DNA from: Thalassobacillus devorans
Lineage (GTDB): Bacteria > Bacillota > Bacilli > Bacillales > Halobacillaceae
DNA length: 64,000 bases
Direction: 5' to 3'
Assembly (NCBI RefSeq): GCF_900176565.1
Contig: NZ_FXEH01000003.1
Coordinates: 176,332-240,331 of the forward strand
Shown: in pieces, positions 24,931-33,654 of the stretch
Position numbering within the stretch: position 1 is the stretch's first letter
Layout of the letters: every line of letters starts with the position of its first letter
Made by a program: the position numbers and the translations under genes
Notes under the pieces: model-generated
The model's database searches: none
Seen by the model: only the letters and a program-made list of their open reading frames with translations
What the model was told of the DNA's origin: nothing

Positions 24931-25926
24931 TTAATCCGAAAGTTGAAAGGCTTCCGCTATTAATTGATAAGAACGCAGACGTTCTTCAAAAGGATAAACA
25001 ATTGTATTAATAATAATTTCATTCACCCCGTATCCTTCTGCTAATACCTCTAACTCGTTTTTCACCTGCGAAGGATCGCCGACTACCATACGCTTTCGGT
25101 TTTCTTGAATACGTTCTTTTTCAAATAAAGTATATGGATATTTTCTTGCTTCTTCAGGGCTGGGAAAATGATCCCTTTGTCCGCCTTGCTCTATTTTCAA
25201 TATTGCCAAGTCCAGACTGGAAGCGAGGTATTCCGCCTTTTCTTTTGATTCAGCGCAAATAGCAAAGACGGATACATTGCCATTTGGAACGGTTTGTTGG
25301 CGGGAAGGTGCAAAATGGTCATAGTAACGTTTCATTGCTCTGGTGCCACCATAACCATTGATAAAATGAGCGAAAGAATAGGAAGTACCCAATTCAGATG
25401 ACAGACGGGCACTAGTGCCGCTGGAGCCCAGCATCCATATGTCGGGTGCCGTTTCACCGACAGGGGTAGCATAGACGTCCATTTCATACGGATCACTCCC
25501 CTGGAGGTAAGCCATCAACTCCCGTACTTGTCGTGGATAGTGGTCAATGGAGGGATGTTTCCCATTATTCAAAGCAAGGTTTACGTTGGGCAAGCCACCG
25601 GGAGCTCGTCCCACACCTAAATCGATGCGGTTGGGGTGAAGGGTCTCCAGAACCCGGAAACTTTCCGCTACTTTATAGGCGCTGTAGTGTGGAAGAAGGA
25701 TACCACCTGTTCCGACTTTGATATGTTCCGTATTGGCGGCCAGATGTGCGACAAGGATCTCGGGGGCGGAGCCTGCAAGACTTTTTGTGCTATGATGTTC
25801 AGAAACCCAGAAACGGTGATAGCCAAGTCTGTCTGTTGATTGTGCTAATTCGGTGGTTTGTTTCAAAGCTTGAGAGGGAGTATGGTTTATTAAAATGGGT
25901 GATTGATCTAACACGCTCAGTTTCAT
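24931..25926 (-). CDS. luciferase-like flavin monooxygenase (LLM class)
   Basis: A 331-residue TIM-barrel flavin-dependent oxidoreductase. It is recognised by MKLSVLDQSPI at the start, LGYHRFWVSEHHSTKSLAGS at about residues 34-53, and IKVGTGGILLPHYSAYKVAE and RIDLGVGRAPGG further on, all typical of the YceB/MsnO8 type. Such proteins use reduced flavin and oxygen on small organic substrates; this one is uncharacterised. GGAGAAAGCC precedes the ATG. The VOC gene follows in the same transcript. Confidence 0.87.
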   Translation of the reverse strand: MKLSVLDQSPILINHTPSQALKQTTELAQSTDRLGYHRFWVSEHHSTKSLAGSAPEILVAHLAANTEHIKVGTGGILLPHYSAYKVAESFRVLETLHPNRIDLGVGRAPGGLPNVNLALNNGKHPSIDHYPRQVRELMAYLQGSDPYEMDVYATPVGETAPDIWMLGSSGTSARLSSELGTSYSFAHFINGYGGTRAMKRYYDHFAPSRQQTVPNGNVSVFAICAESKEKAEYLASSLDLAILKIEQGGQRDHFPSPEEARKYPYTLFEKERIQENRKRMVVGDPSQVKNELEVLAEGYGVNEIIINTIVYPFEERLRSYQLIAEAFQLSD

Positions 25927-26069
25927 GGCTTTCTCCTTTCTGCTACACGTTTATCCTGCCATTACTTCTGAACGGTTGCAACTTATCCGCATAGGGAAAG
26001 CAGGCATAGATGCAGGTGGATTGTGGAAAATAGTATATATTAAATTGAAAATGGGAAAGGAGTGAGACG

Positions 26070-26396
26070 TTGGAACGCTTTTATGAAATAGAGGGACTTA
26101 AAGAACAAATTGCAGAAAGTCAGCTGGCATTATTATATATTTCCGGTGCGAACTGCTCTGTTTGTCATTCATTATTGCCTCAGGTTGAGGATGTCGTAAA
26201 GGAATATCCCGAACTGGATGCTTACCAGATTGAAGTGGAAGATGCTCCTGCTGTAGCTGGAGAATACACGGTATTTACGGTGCCAGTCGTCATTATTTTT
26301 GTCGACGGAAAAGAATATGACCGCAAGGCCAGGTTCGTACCAATAGAAGAGTTGAAGCAACAATTATCGAAGTTAAAATCCTTAATCTTTGAATGA
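26070..26396 (+). CDS. yusE: thioredoxin-like protein (YusE type)
   Basis: A 108-residue thioredoxin-fold protein with the redox pair C29-C32 in SGANCSVCHSLLPQVEDVV and the cis-proline loop TVFTVPVVIIFVDGKE. The active site CSVC differs from the canonical CGPC, as in B. subtilis YusE. It begins at TTG, with AAAGGAGTGAGACG upstream. It is a cytoplasmic single-gene unit ending at a terminator. Confidence 0.83.
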   Translation: MERFYEIEGLKEQIAESQLALLYISGANCSVCHSLLPQVEDVVKEYPELDAYQIEVEDAPAVAGEYTVFTVPVVIIFVDGKEYDRKARFVPIEELKQQLSKLKSLIFE

Positions 26397-26416
26397 AAGA
26401 GCTGTAAGCATAAAAT

Positions 26417-26455
26417 AAGCCGGCGAATGCTGTCATAAGCAATGCCGGCTTGTGA
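26417..26455. terminator. bidirectional terminator
   Basis: AAGCCGGC and GCCGGCTT arms with a structured loop between convergent genes. Confidence 0.7.
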
Positions 26456-27712
26456 TTATCTTGCCATCAGGCCCATAAGGCCATAACTCAACATTGTATC
26501 CTTATTAATAGTAAAAGTGTCTTTCAGCCTTAATTCATTGGTTTGAATAGGGGTGAAAAAAGTGGCCCCCCTGCGGAATTGAGCGTGTGGGGTGTGAGCC
26601 AGCATTTCACCGGACTCTAAACCTTTCACGACTTCTACCAGACCATCGACCTCAAGAGCAGTTTCAACAGGGCGGTGTTCTAATTTCCCGCTCTCATCCA
26701 TTACCCAGGCAAACAAGTTTTCTTCCGTAGATAAAAGAGGAGCAAAGGCTGTTACCGCTCCATCTGCCCGGTCGGTAATGATCGATACGGCTGCATGGTA
26801 TCCAGGCAGGATATCAGCAAGGTCTTCTTCGATTGAAACTTCAAAAGGGTATTCGCTGGTTTCTTTGACAGAGATTTTATCAGGGAATGTTTGTACAGAT
26901 GAGACAGTTCCTGTAATCGATAACTCCTCCTGGTCAGGAATTGTAATTTTCACTTCCATTCCTTCTTCCACACGTTTACGTTCGGCTTCATCCAATTCCC
27001 CTTCCGCCTGGAGGGTGGTGGCTTGCAAGGTGATGATAGGGGAATCCAGTCCTTCATTGATATCCGTCACCACGCCATTGAATGGACTTTCGACTGTGAT
27101 GGTTTGTCCCTCAGTTTCCAGCTCATTCAATTGATTCTCTACCATTTGAAGCATCGCTTCTTTTTGTGCTAACTCCATTTCTTTTTCGGCAATGGTTTGT
27201 TCCTTAAGGAATTCTGCTTCAGCATTGGGGTCGCTGTCTTCTTCCTCATCTTCTTGAGTGTCAGGAGCGAAAAAGCCATTCGTGCTATTATCACTGTTGG
27301 AGTCAGGAATTACATAGCTTTCTATTTCTGCTATATAAGCTTCGATCGCCGTAATTTCCCCTTGTAATGTGGATACCTCAGCTTCCAGAGAGGATTGTTG
27401 TGTTTCATAATCGGTAATTTCATATTCGTAGAGCTCATCACCTTCCCGTACTTCTTCGCCCTCTTCAATCAGGAACTCCTGAAAAGCGCCGCGGGTGTCA
27501 TCAAAATAAACAGGATTTGTTTCTGTAGCGGTAAAGACACCGTCGGTCGGAAGCGTTTCAAGCAAGTCGTATGTAAAAGCTTCTGACCAGTCATTGATAT
27601 AAGATTTTTGTACCACCCTGTCCTCTCTATCAAAGTAGATCAATAAAACATTGGTAAGGATGAAGAGAAGGGCCAGGAAAAAGCTTAAGCGTCGTTTCTT
27701 TTTTTTGCGCAC
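26456..27712 (-). CDS. HlyD/RND-type membrane-fusion (adaptor) protein
   Basis: A 418-residue protein. A basic N-terminus and one membrane span (LSFFLALLFILTNVLLIYF) are followed by barrel-sandwich hybrid, coiled-coil (about residues 110-205, with LEAEVSTLQGEITAIEAYIA) and beta-barrel domains (VESPFNGVVTDINEGLDSPI). Such adaptors pair with ABC or RND exporters. No ATPase or permease gene adjoins it; the preceding gene is a Yip1-like membrane protein only 18 bases upstream. The acidic insertion DEEEDSDPNAEAEF in the coiled coil is unusual. The transported substrate is unknown. Confidence 0.78.
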   Translation of the reverse strand: MRKKKKRRLSFFLALLFILTNVLLIYFDREDRVVQKSYINDWSEAFTYDLLETLPTDGVFTATETNPVYFDDTRGAFQEFLIEEGEEVREGDELYEYEITDYETQQSSLEAEVSTLQGEITAIEAYIAEIESYVIPDSNSDNSTNGFFAPDTQEDEEEDSDPNAEAEFLKEQTIAEKEMELAQKEAMLQMVENQLNELETEGQTITVESPFNGVVTDINEGLDSPIITLQATTLQAEGELDEAERKRVEEGMEVKITIPDQEELSITGTVSSVQTFPDKISVKETSEYPFEVSIEEDLADILPGYHAAVSIITDRADGAVTAFAPLLSTEENLFAWVMDESGKLEHRPVETALEVDGLVEVVKGLESGEMLAHTPHAQFRRGATFFTPIQTNELRLKDTFTINKDTMLSYGLMGLMAR

Positions 27713-27730
27713 GATATTTACACTCCCATC

Positions 27731-28402
27731 CTATCCATTCAAAATATAGAGCAGCAATAAATCATAATTGGCTAGTGCAGCCGTTCCGGCCCACAAAAGG
27801 ATATGCCAGCTAATGACTCCAAGCCAAATCCAATGTTTTTTTGTGCTCGAAAGGTACTTCAGTGATTTGACCTGATACCATATAATCCAGATTTGGAAAA
27901 GTGATATCGCTCCAAAAAAATAAATGATCCATTCGATATCAGTAATGTAGGCGGCGGCCACTCCAAAGGAGAATGGAGAAACATACCAGTCGATTCCTGC
28001 ATATACCATTAACGGAATCCAGGTGATTCTTTCCAACAGCATTACCAGTAACACATTCATTTGAATGATAATCAGTTTGCGATACCGCACATCATTGAAT
28101 AACCACCAGAAGAGAGAGGATACGAAAAGAATGAATGCCGTAAATAAAATAGCATAGGCAACTCTTCCGATAAGGAACCATAATTTACGCATTTCGTATT
28201 CTGTATGGGTGAATTCTGTAGCATTAACGGATATCGGATCAGTACCGAGCCCAATCCAGCTGGTCCATATGTACGTAAGGATCGACACAACAAACAGTAA
28301 AAATAATAACTTCCAAAAGTTGAATAACTTCTCAGCGCGGTGCAGCTTAAATAGATGATCTTCCTGCCGAAAAAGCAGTTTCAATAGATTGATAGCATAC
28401 AT
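27731..28402 (-). CDS. Yip1-like multi-span membrane protein
   Basis: A 223-residue hydrophobic protein with about five membrane spans after a short basic N-terminal region (LFRQEDHLFKLHRAEKLF). The overall pattern resembles bacterial Yip1-domain proteins, but the match is weak and the family is tentative. It shares a transcript with the HlyD-like adaptor, so it may be its membrane partner (inference). The start is an ATG with a poor ribosome site, GGAAGG. The 256 bases upstream hold the terminator of the LysM gene and no other gene. Confidence 0.55.
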   Translation of the reverse strand: MYAINLLKLLFRQEDHLFKLHRAEKLFNFWKLLFLLFVVSILTYIWTSWIGLGTDPISVNATEFTHTEYEMRKLWFLIGRVAYAILFTAFILFVSSLFWWLFNDVRYRKLIIIQMNVLLVMLLERITWIPLMVYAGIDWYVSPFSFGVAAAYITDIEWIIYFFGAISLFQIWIIWYQVKSLKYLSSTKKHWIWLGVISWHILLWAGTAALANYDLLLLYILNG

Positions 28403-28571
28403 GATGGAATTCCTTCCCTTTAAGTCAGTAGGTCTGAATATTTTTTGTAAATATTAGTACCGCTCATTAATTGCTCTAAAATTGTGTTATCTTTTATTCT
28501 AGCTGAATTTCGACATACTTTCTATAAATATCCAAAATTTGTGGAAATCTGTTAGATTATATATATCACTT

Positions 28572-28611
28572 AAAAAAAACCACGTATTTTTTAAAAAATA
28601 CGTGGTTTTTA
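28572..28611 (-). terminator. intrinsic terminator of the LysM-NlpC/P60 gene
   Basis: AAAAACCACGTATTTTTT and its complement form an 18-bp near-perfect stem, about 50 bases beyond the stop codon on the minus strand. Confidence 0.75.
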
Positions 28612-28658
28612 GTTTAATGCTCCCATGATAAGGGTATCGCATTTATAACTTTATATTA

Positions 28659-29684
28659 TTAGTAAGATTTAGCTCCTAGATAACGTGTCTTCCAGTAGGA
28701 AATATTCATATCAGAGATGGTTACACCGCTGCTTCCAGCATGGATGAATTGTCCATTTCCAAGGTAGATCCCTGCATGGGAAGGTCCGGCTTTATAAGTT
28801 TCAAAGAATACTAGGTCACCTACAGAAGGACTGCTTACAGATTTACCAACACTATGGATTTGAGCTACTGTTCTTGGCAGGTTAGTACCATTTTTAGCAA
28901 ATACATAGTTCAAATACCCACTGCAGTCGAAACCGCTTGGAGAAGTACCACCCCATACATATGGTGTGCCCATATATTGCTTAGCAGTAGAAATCAAACC
29001 GGAAGTGTTTGAGCTAGTGCTTGTTTGTGTTGCGCTGCTGCTGCTTGAACTGCTTGTAGATGTTTGGGTCGGTGTTGAACTGGATCCATTGATGCTCAAT
29101 TTTTGACCGACATGGATGACTGTGCTGTTCAAGTTGTTCCACTTCATGATGTCACGGTAGCTGACGCCATATTGAGAAGCGATCTTAGATAGATAGTCAC
29201 CAGATTTAACTGTGTAAGTTGAACTGCTGCTGGATGTGTTTGAAGATGAAGAAGCCGTGCTGGTAGTCTGGCTGGATGATGTTCCTTCAAGCTTCAATGT
29301 TTGCCCAACATAGATAATGTGGCTTGAGATGTTGTTCCACTTCATAATATCCCTGTAATTAACCCCGAACTTTGCCCCAATTTTAGAAAGCGTATCTCCA
29401 GACTTGACCGTATATGTAGTCGCATTGGAAGAAGAGCTGCTTGAACTGCTAGAGCTGGAACTCTCAGAAACTTTCAATGTTTGTCCAGGATGAATAATGT
29501 CGGAAGAAAGTCCGTTCAGTTGTTTGATTTTATATATAGAAACACCATATTGTTGTGAAAACTTCCATAATGAATCTCCAGATTGAACTGTCACACTTTC
29601 TGCACCAGCGACTCCTGCGCCAATTGTAAGTGCACCCACAAAGCTAGTAGTAACGATTGCCTTCTTAATCAAGTTGTTTTTCAT
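28659..29684 (-). CDS. exported cell-wall endopeptidase, three LysM domains plus NlpC/P60
   Basis: A 341-residue autolysin of the LytE/LytF/CwlS type. The signal peptide is MKNNLIKKAIVTTSF...GVAGA. Three LysM peptidoglycan-binding domains follow (about residues 27-72, 90-135 and 157-200; each contains SGDxLxxI-type sequence), joined by long serine linkers. The C-terminal NlpC/P60 domain (about residues 225-341) has the nucleophile in GFDCSGY and the histidine in SHAGIYLGNGQF. It cleaves gamma-D-glutamyl-meso-diaminopimelate bonds in cell-wall peptides. ATG at 29684 has TTTGGAGGTACAA upstream; the TTG at 29696 lies inside that site. Number of LysM modules and length suit B. subtilis LytE (334). 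Confidence 0.92.
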   Translation of the reverse strand: MKNNLIKKAIVTTSFVGALTIGAGVAGAESVTVQSGDSLWKFSQQYGVSIYKIKQLNGLSSDIIHPGQTLKVSESSSSSSSSSSSSNATTYTVKSGDTLSKIGAKFGVNYRDIMKWNNISSHIIYVGQTLKLEGTSSSQTTSTASSSSNTSSSSSTYTVKSGDYLSKIASQYGVSYRDIMKWNNLNSTVIHVGQKLSINGSSSTPTQTSTSSSSSSSATQTSTSSNTSGLISTAKQYMGTPYVWGGTSPSGFDCSGYLNYVFAKNGTNLPRTVAQIHSVGKSVSSPSVGDLVFFETYKAGPSHAGIYLGNGQFIHAGSSGVTISDMNISYWKTRYLGAKSY

Positions 29685-29854
29685 TTGTACCTCCAAAGGT
29701 TAGTTAGTTTCTAGCAAATTTTGCTAAACTCATAGTACCATAAACTTCCTCTATTAGAACATTACAGTATAATTACAATATGATTACAAAGGTCATAAAT
29801 GAAATGTGAAGTGGGTATATTATAATTTGAGACTCTAGTTTATTACATAATAAG

Positions 29855-29903
29855 CAAGGCGTCACAAGCTGTCATAGCTCGTGGCGCCTTGTATTTGTTT
29901 TTG
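29855..29903 (+). terminator. orphan intrinsic terminator in a divergent intergenic region
   Basis: CAAGGCG..CAC..AGCT pairs with AGCT..GTG..CGCCTTG, followed by TATTTGTTTTT on the plus strand. The flanking genes point away from this 359-base gap, so neither ends here. A GGGTATATTATAAT stretch at 29813 could start a short plus-strand RNA that ends at this hairpin. No protein gene is visible between 29697 and 30055. Confidence 0.5.
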
Positions 29904-30055
29904 ACAAAGTTCTTTATTATAAGTCATTCCCTGCATCTCTACTATAACTACCTGTTCGTAAACGGCTGTTGATGTTGGATAGTTTCGAATTAGGAGCAGA
30001 AGGTAATCATATAATCAAAGCCAGTATAATGAGACTAGAGAAACGAGGGTGACCG

Positions 30056-30946
30056 ATGCCTGGATATAAGAGAGCACTATTTTTATATAATGGTAATGCC
30101 GGAAATGACAATATGGAACAGAAACTATCTCAGACGCTGCCTGTACTTGCTAAGGACATAAAAGAATTGATTGTATTAGGAACCTACCCAATCGAAGAAG
30201 CGCAGGAAGCCTGCCTTGAGTATGGGGAAGGGATTGATCTCCTGGTTATTTTAGGGGGAGACGGTACGGTGCACGCCTGTATCAATACCATCTCCAAATT
30301 AAATAGACGCCCGGTGATTGGAATTCTTCCTGGAGGCACAAGCAATGATTTCAGCAGAACATTAGAGATGCCCCAAAATTTAAATCAGGCAGCGGAGGCT
30401 TTAATGAACGGAAGGGAAAAACCTGTGGATGTAGGAAAGCTGGAAGAATGCTATTTCCTCAACTTCTGGGGGATAGGACTGGTAACAGAAACATCTTTTA
30501 ATATTGATAAAGACCAAAAAAGCCGGCTGGGTGTGTTAAGTTACTTTATTAGTGCTTTAAAGACAATCAACCAGGCGGACCCGTTTACTTTCCAAATGAC
30601 AATTGACGGGAAAGTTGTAGAAGAGGAAGCTATCATGGTTTTAGTGATGAACGGAAAGTTTTTAGGTACGAGACAGATACCAATCGAATCGATAGACCCG
30701 GGTGATGGTTTACTTGATGTTCTGGTTATCAAAAATTCAAACCTGACCTTGTTTAAAGAGTTGATGAATCTAGATCAGCCTTGGGCTGAGACGGAAAGCT
30801 TCCAGGAGTTATCGTATACAAGAGGAGAAAAGATAGAAGTAACCACCTCCCCGCCACAGCAAGTGGATATGGATGGAGAAATCAATTACGAGACCCCGTC
30901 TACGATTGAAGTGATTCCTAACCATCTCACATTTTTACATGCATAA
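30056..30946 (+). CDS. YegS/BmrU-family lipid kinase, second paralogue
   Basis: A 296-residue lipid kinase of the diacylglycerol-kinase fold, paralogous to the gene at 4284. It shows ALFLYNGNAGN at the start, VILGGDGTVHACINTISKL near residues 62-80 and GILPGGTSNDFSRTLEMP near residues 88-105. The phosphate-binding N-terminal loop reads YNGNAGN rather than NPxSG, a family variation. Substrate unknown. The ATG follows a weak GAGGGTGACCG site. Its stop lies five bases from the left end of an IS1182-family element, so its native terminator has probably been displaced. Confidence 0.85.
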   Translation: MPGYKRALFLYNGNAGNDNMEQKLSQTLPVLAKDIKELIVLGTYPIEEAQEACLEYGEGIDLLVILGGDGTVHACINTISKLNRRPVIGILPGGTSNDFSRTLEMPQNLNQAAEALMNGREKPVDVGKLEECYFLNFWGIGLVTETSFNIDKDQKSRLGVLSYFISALKTINQADPFTFQMTIDGKVVEEEAIMVLVMNGKFLGTRQIPIESIDPGDGLLDVLVIKNSNLTLFKELMNLDQPWAETESFQELSYTRGEKIEVTTSPPQQVDMDGEINYETPSTIEVIPNHLTFLHA

Positions 30947-30984
30947 ATGATGAGGCTGGGACAAAACTCAACCTCTAAAACAAA

Positions 30985-31023
30985 GAAGAGCCCTGTGAAC
31001 CAATTTGGTTCGCAGGGCTCTTC
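30985..31023. terminator. hairpin in left end of IS1182-family element
   Basis: GAAGAGCCCTG.GAACCAA and its complement form a 19-bp stem with one wobble pair and a one-base centre, about 90 bases upstream of the transposase. It would block read-through from the lipid kinase gene. Confidence 0.6.
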
Positions 31024-31115
31024 GATTTATGTTGGATTTTTTCATTTGAGTTAAAAATAAGAGCACCCTCTGATAAAATTAAAGTTCCTACACAATAACT
31101 CTCGGAGGTGCTCTT

Positions 31116-32801
31116 ATGTTTAAGCAGTATAACATGAATCAAGTGGTTTTGCCTATGGACGTTGAAATGAAACTTCAGGAAAATGACATTGCCTATGCCG
31201 TCCACGAATTAGTAGAAAGTATTCCAGATGAAGCCTTTTCTGAGTTCTTGCGCGATACCGGATGCCCGGCTTATCACCCACGAATGATGATGAAGGCTAT
31301 CTTATGTGCCTACACGCAATCGGTGTTTTCTGGCCGAAAGATTGAAGCTCTACTTAAGGATAGTGTGCGCATGATGTGGTTAGCGCAAGGGTATGAGCCC
31401 AGCTATCGGACTATCAACCGATTCCGCGTCCATCCATCTGTAAAAAAACTTCTTCGCCAGGGCTTTGTCCAATTTCGTTCCCGACTCGTTCAAGAGGATA
31501 TCATTGATGAAGAAGCGATCTTTATTGATGGAACAAAGATCGAAGCCAACGCCAATAAGTTCACCTTTGTATGGCGAAAAGCTGTTGAAAAATATAGTGC
31601 GAGCCTCATCGAGAAGTCCAACCGCATGTATGATGAATTAGTTGAAAAGGAAGTCATTCCAGAAATCAAGAGGGAAAACCCAGAAGAATTGACCGTGGAT
31701 GAGCTCTCCACCATTGCGGAAACACTGGAAGAAAAGGTGGAGGAATTCACTCAGAAAATCGAGGAGAGTGAAGACGTAAGCGAACGAAAACAAATGCGAT
31801 CCGAACGCAAAGAGCCGAAGCAAGCCCACAAACAGTTTAAGGATTTTGTGGCACGCAAGCAAAAATATGAACGGGATATGGAAATCTTCGGGGAACGGAA
31901 CAGTTATTCGAAGACCGATCATGATGCGACGTTTATGCGGATGAAAGATGATTATATGAAGAATGGGCAATTGAAAGCTGGCTATAACATTCAAATTGCG
32001 ACGGAAGGTCAATACGCTCTCGCTTATGATATCTTTCCGAACCCGACAGACATGCGCACGTTCCGCCCTTTCCTTGACCGTATAGAAGAAGATTTCTTTG
32101 AACTTCCCAAATACATCGTCGCTGATGGCGGCTATGGAAGCGAAGAAAATTATGAAGATGTCCTGGAGAACCGGGAACGGGAACCTCTTATTACATACAA
32201 TTCTTATCGCAAAGAAAAAAAGAAGAGCTTTCAAAAAAATGAATTCCACTCCGCCAACTGGGCTTACAACGAGAAAGAGGACGCATACACCTGCCCGAAC
32301 GGGAAACGACTGCCATTCCGTTACCGATCTCAGAAAACGGACCGAAATGGTTATCAACGAGAGTTCAAGGTGTACGAGTGCGAAGACTGTACCGGTTGTC
32401 CCCTTCGTTCCCAGTGCACAAAGGCAAAAGAGGGGCACAATCGGAAAATCTATTATAACGAAAAGTGGGAACATCAAAAGAAAATGGTTAAAGAGAAGCT
32501 TTCGGACGAGAAAACGGGTGAAATCTACGGAAAACGAAAGGTAGACGTAGAACCAGTTTTTGGATATCTAAAGGCTAATTTGTGTTTCACTCGCATGTCC
32601 GTGAGGGGCAAAGAGTGTGTGGAAAATGAATTAGGATTTGCCTTCCTGGCCGTGATCTTGAGAAAGTACACGGCCAGGAACGTAAACCGTTTAACCAATG
32701 AGGAGATTCGTTCAGCAAAAAAGGGTTCCGGGCATCAAAATTCGATGCCCGGAACCCTTTTTTTACTATCTTCGGCTAGTTATGTCCCAGCCTCTTTTTA
32801 G
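31116..32801 (+). CDS. IS1182-family transposase
   Basis: A 561-residue DDE transposase of the IS1182 family. DUF772-type N-terminal domain (RDTGCPAYHPRMMMKAILCA), the first catalytic aspartate in EAIFIDGTKIEANANKF near residue 138, a long charged helical insertion at residues 180-250, second motif KYIVADGGYGSEENYEDV near residue 330, and glutamate region KVDVEPVFGYLKANLCFTRM near residue 475. A cysteine cluster (CEDCTGCPLRSQC) is present. GGAGGTGCTCTT precedes the ATG. The last 25 codons pass through a terminator hairpin and the inverted repeat, so the C-terminal tail may not be original. Confidence 0.88.
   Translation: MFKQYNMNQVVLPMDVEMKLQENDIAYAVHELVESIPDEAFSEFLRDTGCPAYHPRMMMKAILCAYTQSVFSGRKIEALLKDSVRMMWLAQGYEPSYRTINRFRVHPSVKKLLRQGFVQFRSRLVQEDIIDEEAIFIDGTKIEANANKFTFVWRKAVEKYSASLIEKSNRMYDELVEKEVIPEIKRENPEELTVDELSTIAETLEEKVEEFTQKIEESEDVSERKQMRSERKEPKQAHKQFKDFVARKQKYERDMEIFGERNSYSKTDHDATFMRMKDDYMKNGQLKAGYNIQIATEGQYALAYDIFPNPTDMRTFRPFLDRIEEDFFELPKYIVADGGYGSEENYEDVLENREREPLITYNSYRKEKKKSFQKNEFHSANWAYNEKEDAYTCPNGKRLPFRYRSQKTDRNGYQREFKVYECEDCTGCPLRSQCTKAKEGHNRKIYYNEKWEHQKKMVKEKLSDEKTGEIYGKRKVDVEPVFGYLKANLCFTRMSVRGKECVENELGFAFLAVILRKYTARNVNRLTNEEIRSAKKGSGHQNSMPGTLFLLSSASYVPASF
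32717..32764 (+). terminator. terminator at right end of IS1182-family element
   Basis: AAAAAAGGGTTCCGGGCATC and its exact complement enclose a seven-base loop, followed by TTTTTTTA. It lies inside the annotated end of the transposase frame. Confidence 0.75.
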
Positions 32802-32892
32802 CTGGAAAGTGGGTCTCATCCAGTTCCGACGCACAGGACGTGCCGTTTTTAGTCGAACGTCATTACTAGCAAGGCGCTTGCGCTTTTGTTAT

Positions 32893-33111
32893 TTAGAAAA
32901 AGGTGTTTACAGGTCGATCTTCCTCATCTTCCTCATCATCGTCTGCAGCTTTGTTGATGGCGTCGGCAGTCTTATCTACGGTGTTCATAGCGGCACTTTC
33001 GACAGCTTCTGTCGCTCCCTGAACTGCATCAAATGCGGCATCAGCGCCATCCTTGATCGTTTTGGCTGCTCTTGTGACATTCTGTTGGACCTGATTTCTC
33101 TTCTTGACCAT
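32893..33111 (-). CDS. 72-residue Ala-rich helical protein with acidic tail
   Basis: The product starts MVKKRNQVQQNVTRAAKTIK, continues as an alanine-rich amphipathic helix (AADAAFDAVQGATEAVESAA-like pattern) and ends in DDDEEDEEDRPVNTFF. The composition resembles small stress-associated helical proteins such as YtxH tails or CsbD-like proteins, but no family is certain. The ribosome site AGGAGGTGG, eight bases before the ATG, is excellent, so translation is likely. It stands alone between the IS1182 element and a divergent VOC gene. Confidence 0.55.
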   Translation of the reverse strand: MVKKRNQVQQNVTRAAKTIKDGADAAFDAVQGATEAVESAAMNTVDKTADAINKAADDDEEDEEDRPVNTFF

Positions 33112-33251
33112 TTTTATCCACCTCCTGACATAAGATTAGTTTGTATTTCATCAGAATGGTTATGCGTATATGGAAAAATAAAAAACGTAATGGGAAGGAT
33201 TTTCTTAACTTATGAGGAAACAGAAGTAGAAAGATAAAGGAGGTAATATTC

Positions 33252-33638
33252 ATGAGTGAAAGTGGCTTCGGAGCGAAAGTCCATGCGGTTTTCGTACATA
33301 CACAGGATTTGAAGAAATCAGCAGCGTGGTATAGTGACCTGTTGGGACTTCCGTTCTATGAAGAAAAGGTAGAGTCTCCAGTTTACAATATGCCGGTTAC
33401 TGGGGAAACTTATATGACGCTGGATGATCATGCATTTGATCCGGATTATCAGTTTGAACCAGTACGCACCCCTGTATTCAACTTTTGTTCAGCAGACCTT
33501 GCAAAAAGCTATCAGTGGGTGAAAGAAAAAGGTATAATGATTGTGCGTGACATAGAGGAGCACGGGGACTTCGGCTGGTTCCATATCGAAGATCCTGATA
33601 AAAATGTGGTCATGATCTGTGGCACCGTTCAAACATGA
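33252..33638 (+). CDS. VOC-family glyoxalase/bleomycin-resistance-like protein
   Basis: A 128-residue single VOC module pair. AVFVHTQDLKKSAAWYSDLL and GLPFYEE open the first beta-alpha-beta unit; SYQWVKEKGIMIVRDIEEHG and GWFHIEDPDKNVVMICG close the second with the usual metal-ligand glutamate/aspartate region. It is a small cytoplasmic binding or metal-dependent protein; ligand unknown. AAAGGAGG precedes the ATG. The rhodanese lipoprotein gene follows after 16 bases, so the pair are probably cotranscribed. Confidence 0.82.
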   Translation: MSESGFGAKVHAVFVHTQDLKKSAAWYSDLLGLPFYEEKVESPVYNMPVTGETYMTLDDHAFDPDYQFEPVRTPVFNFCSADLAKSYQWVKEKGIMIVRDIEEHGDFGWFHIEDPDKNVVMICGTVQT

Positions 33639-33654
33639 TAAAGAGGAGACAGCT

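Larger units (their letters stand above)
30952..32794 (+). mobile_element. IS1182-family insertion sequence
   Basis: About 1.84 kb. The ends are inverted repeats: left GAGGCTGGGACAAAACT (30952-30968) and right, read inward, GAGGCTGGGACATAACT (32794-32778), one mismatch in 17. One transposase gene lies inside. Strong hairpins lie near each end (30985-31023, a 19-bp stem beginning GAAGAGCCCTG; 32717-32764), typical of elements that block read-through. No clear target-site duplication is seen. The right end falls within the last codons of the transposase frame. Confidence 0.8.

Noticed and set aside
28659..29684. CRISPR-like or tandem DNA repeats in the LysM gene
   Set aside because: The periodicity comes from three LysM protein modules and serine-codon linkers inside one coding frame.
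31638..32477. 279-residue minus-strand frame
   Set aside because: Entirely antisense to the IS1182-family transposase; hydrophobic composition typical of a shadow frame.
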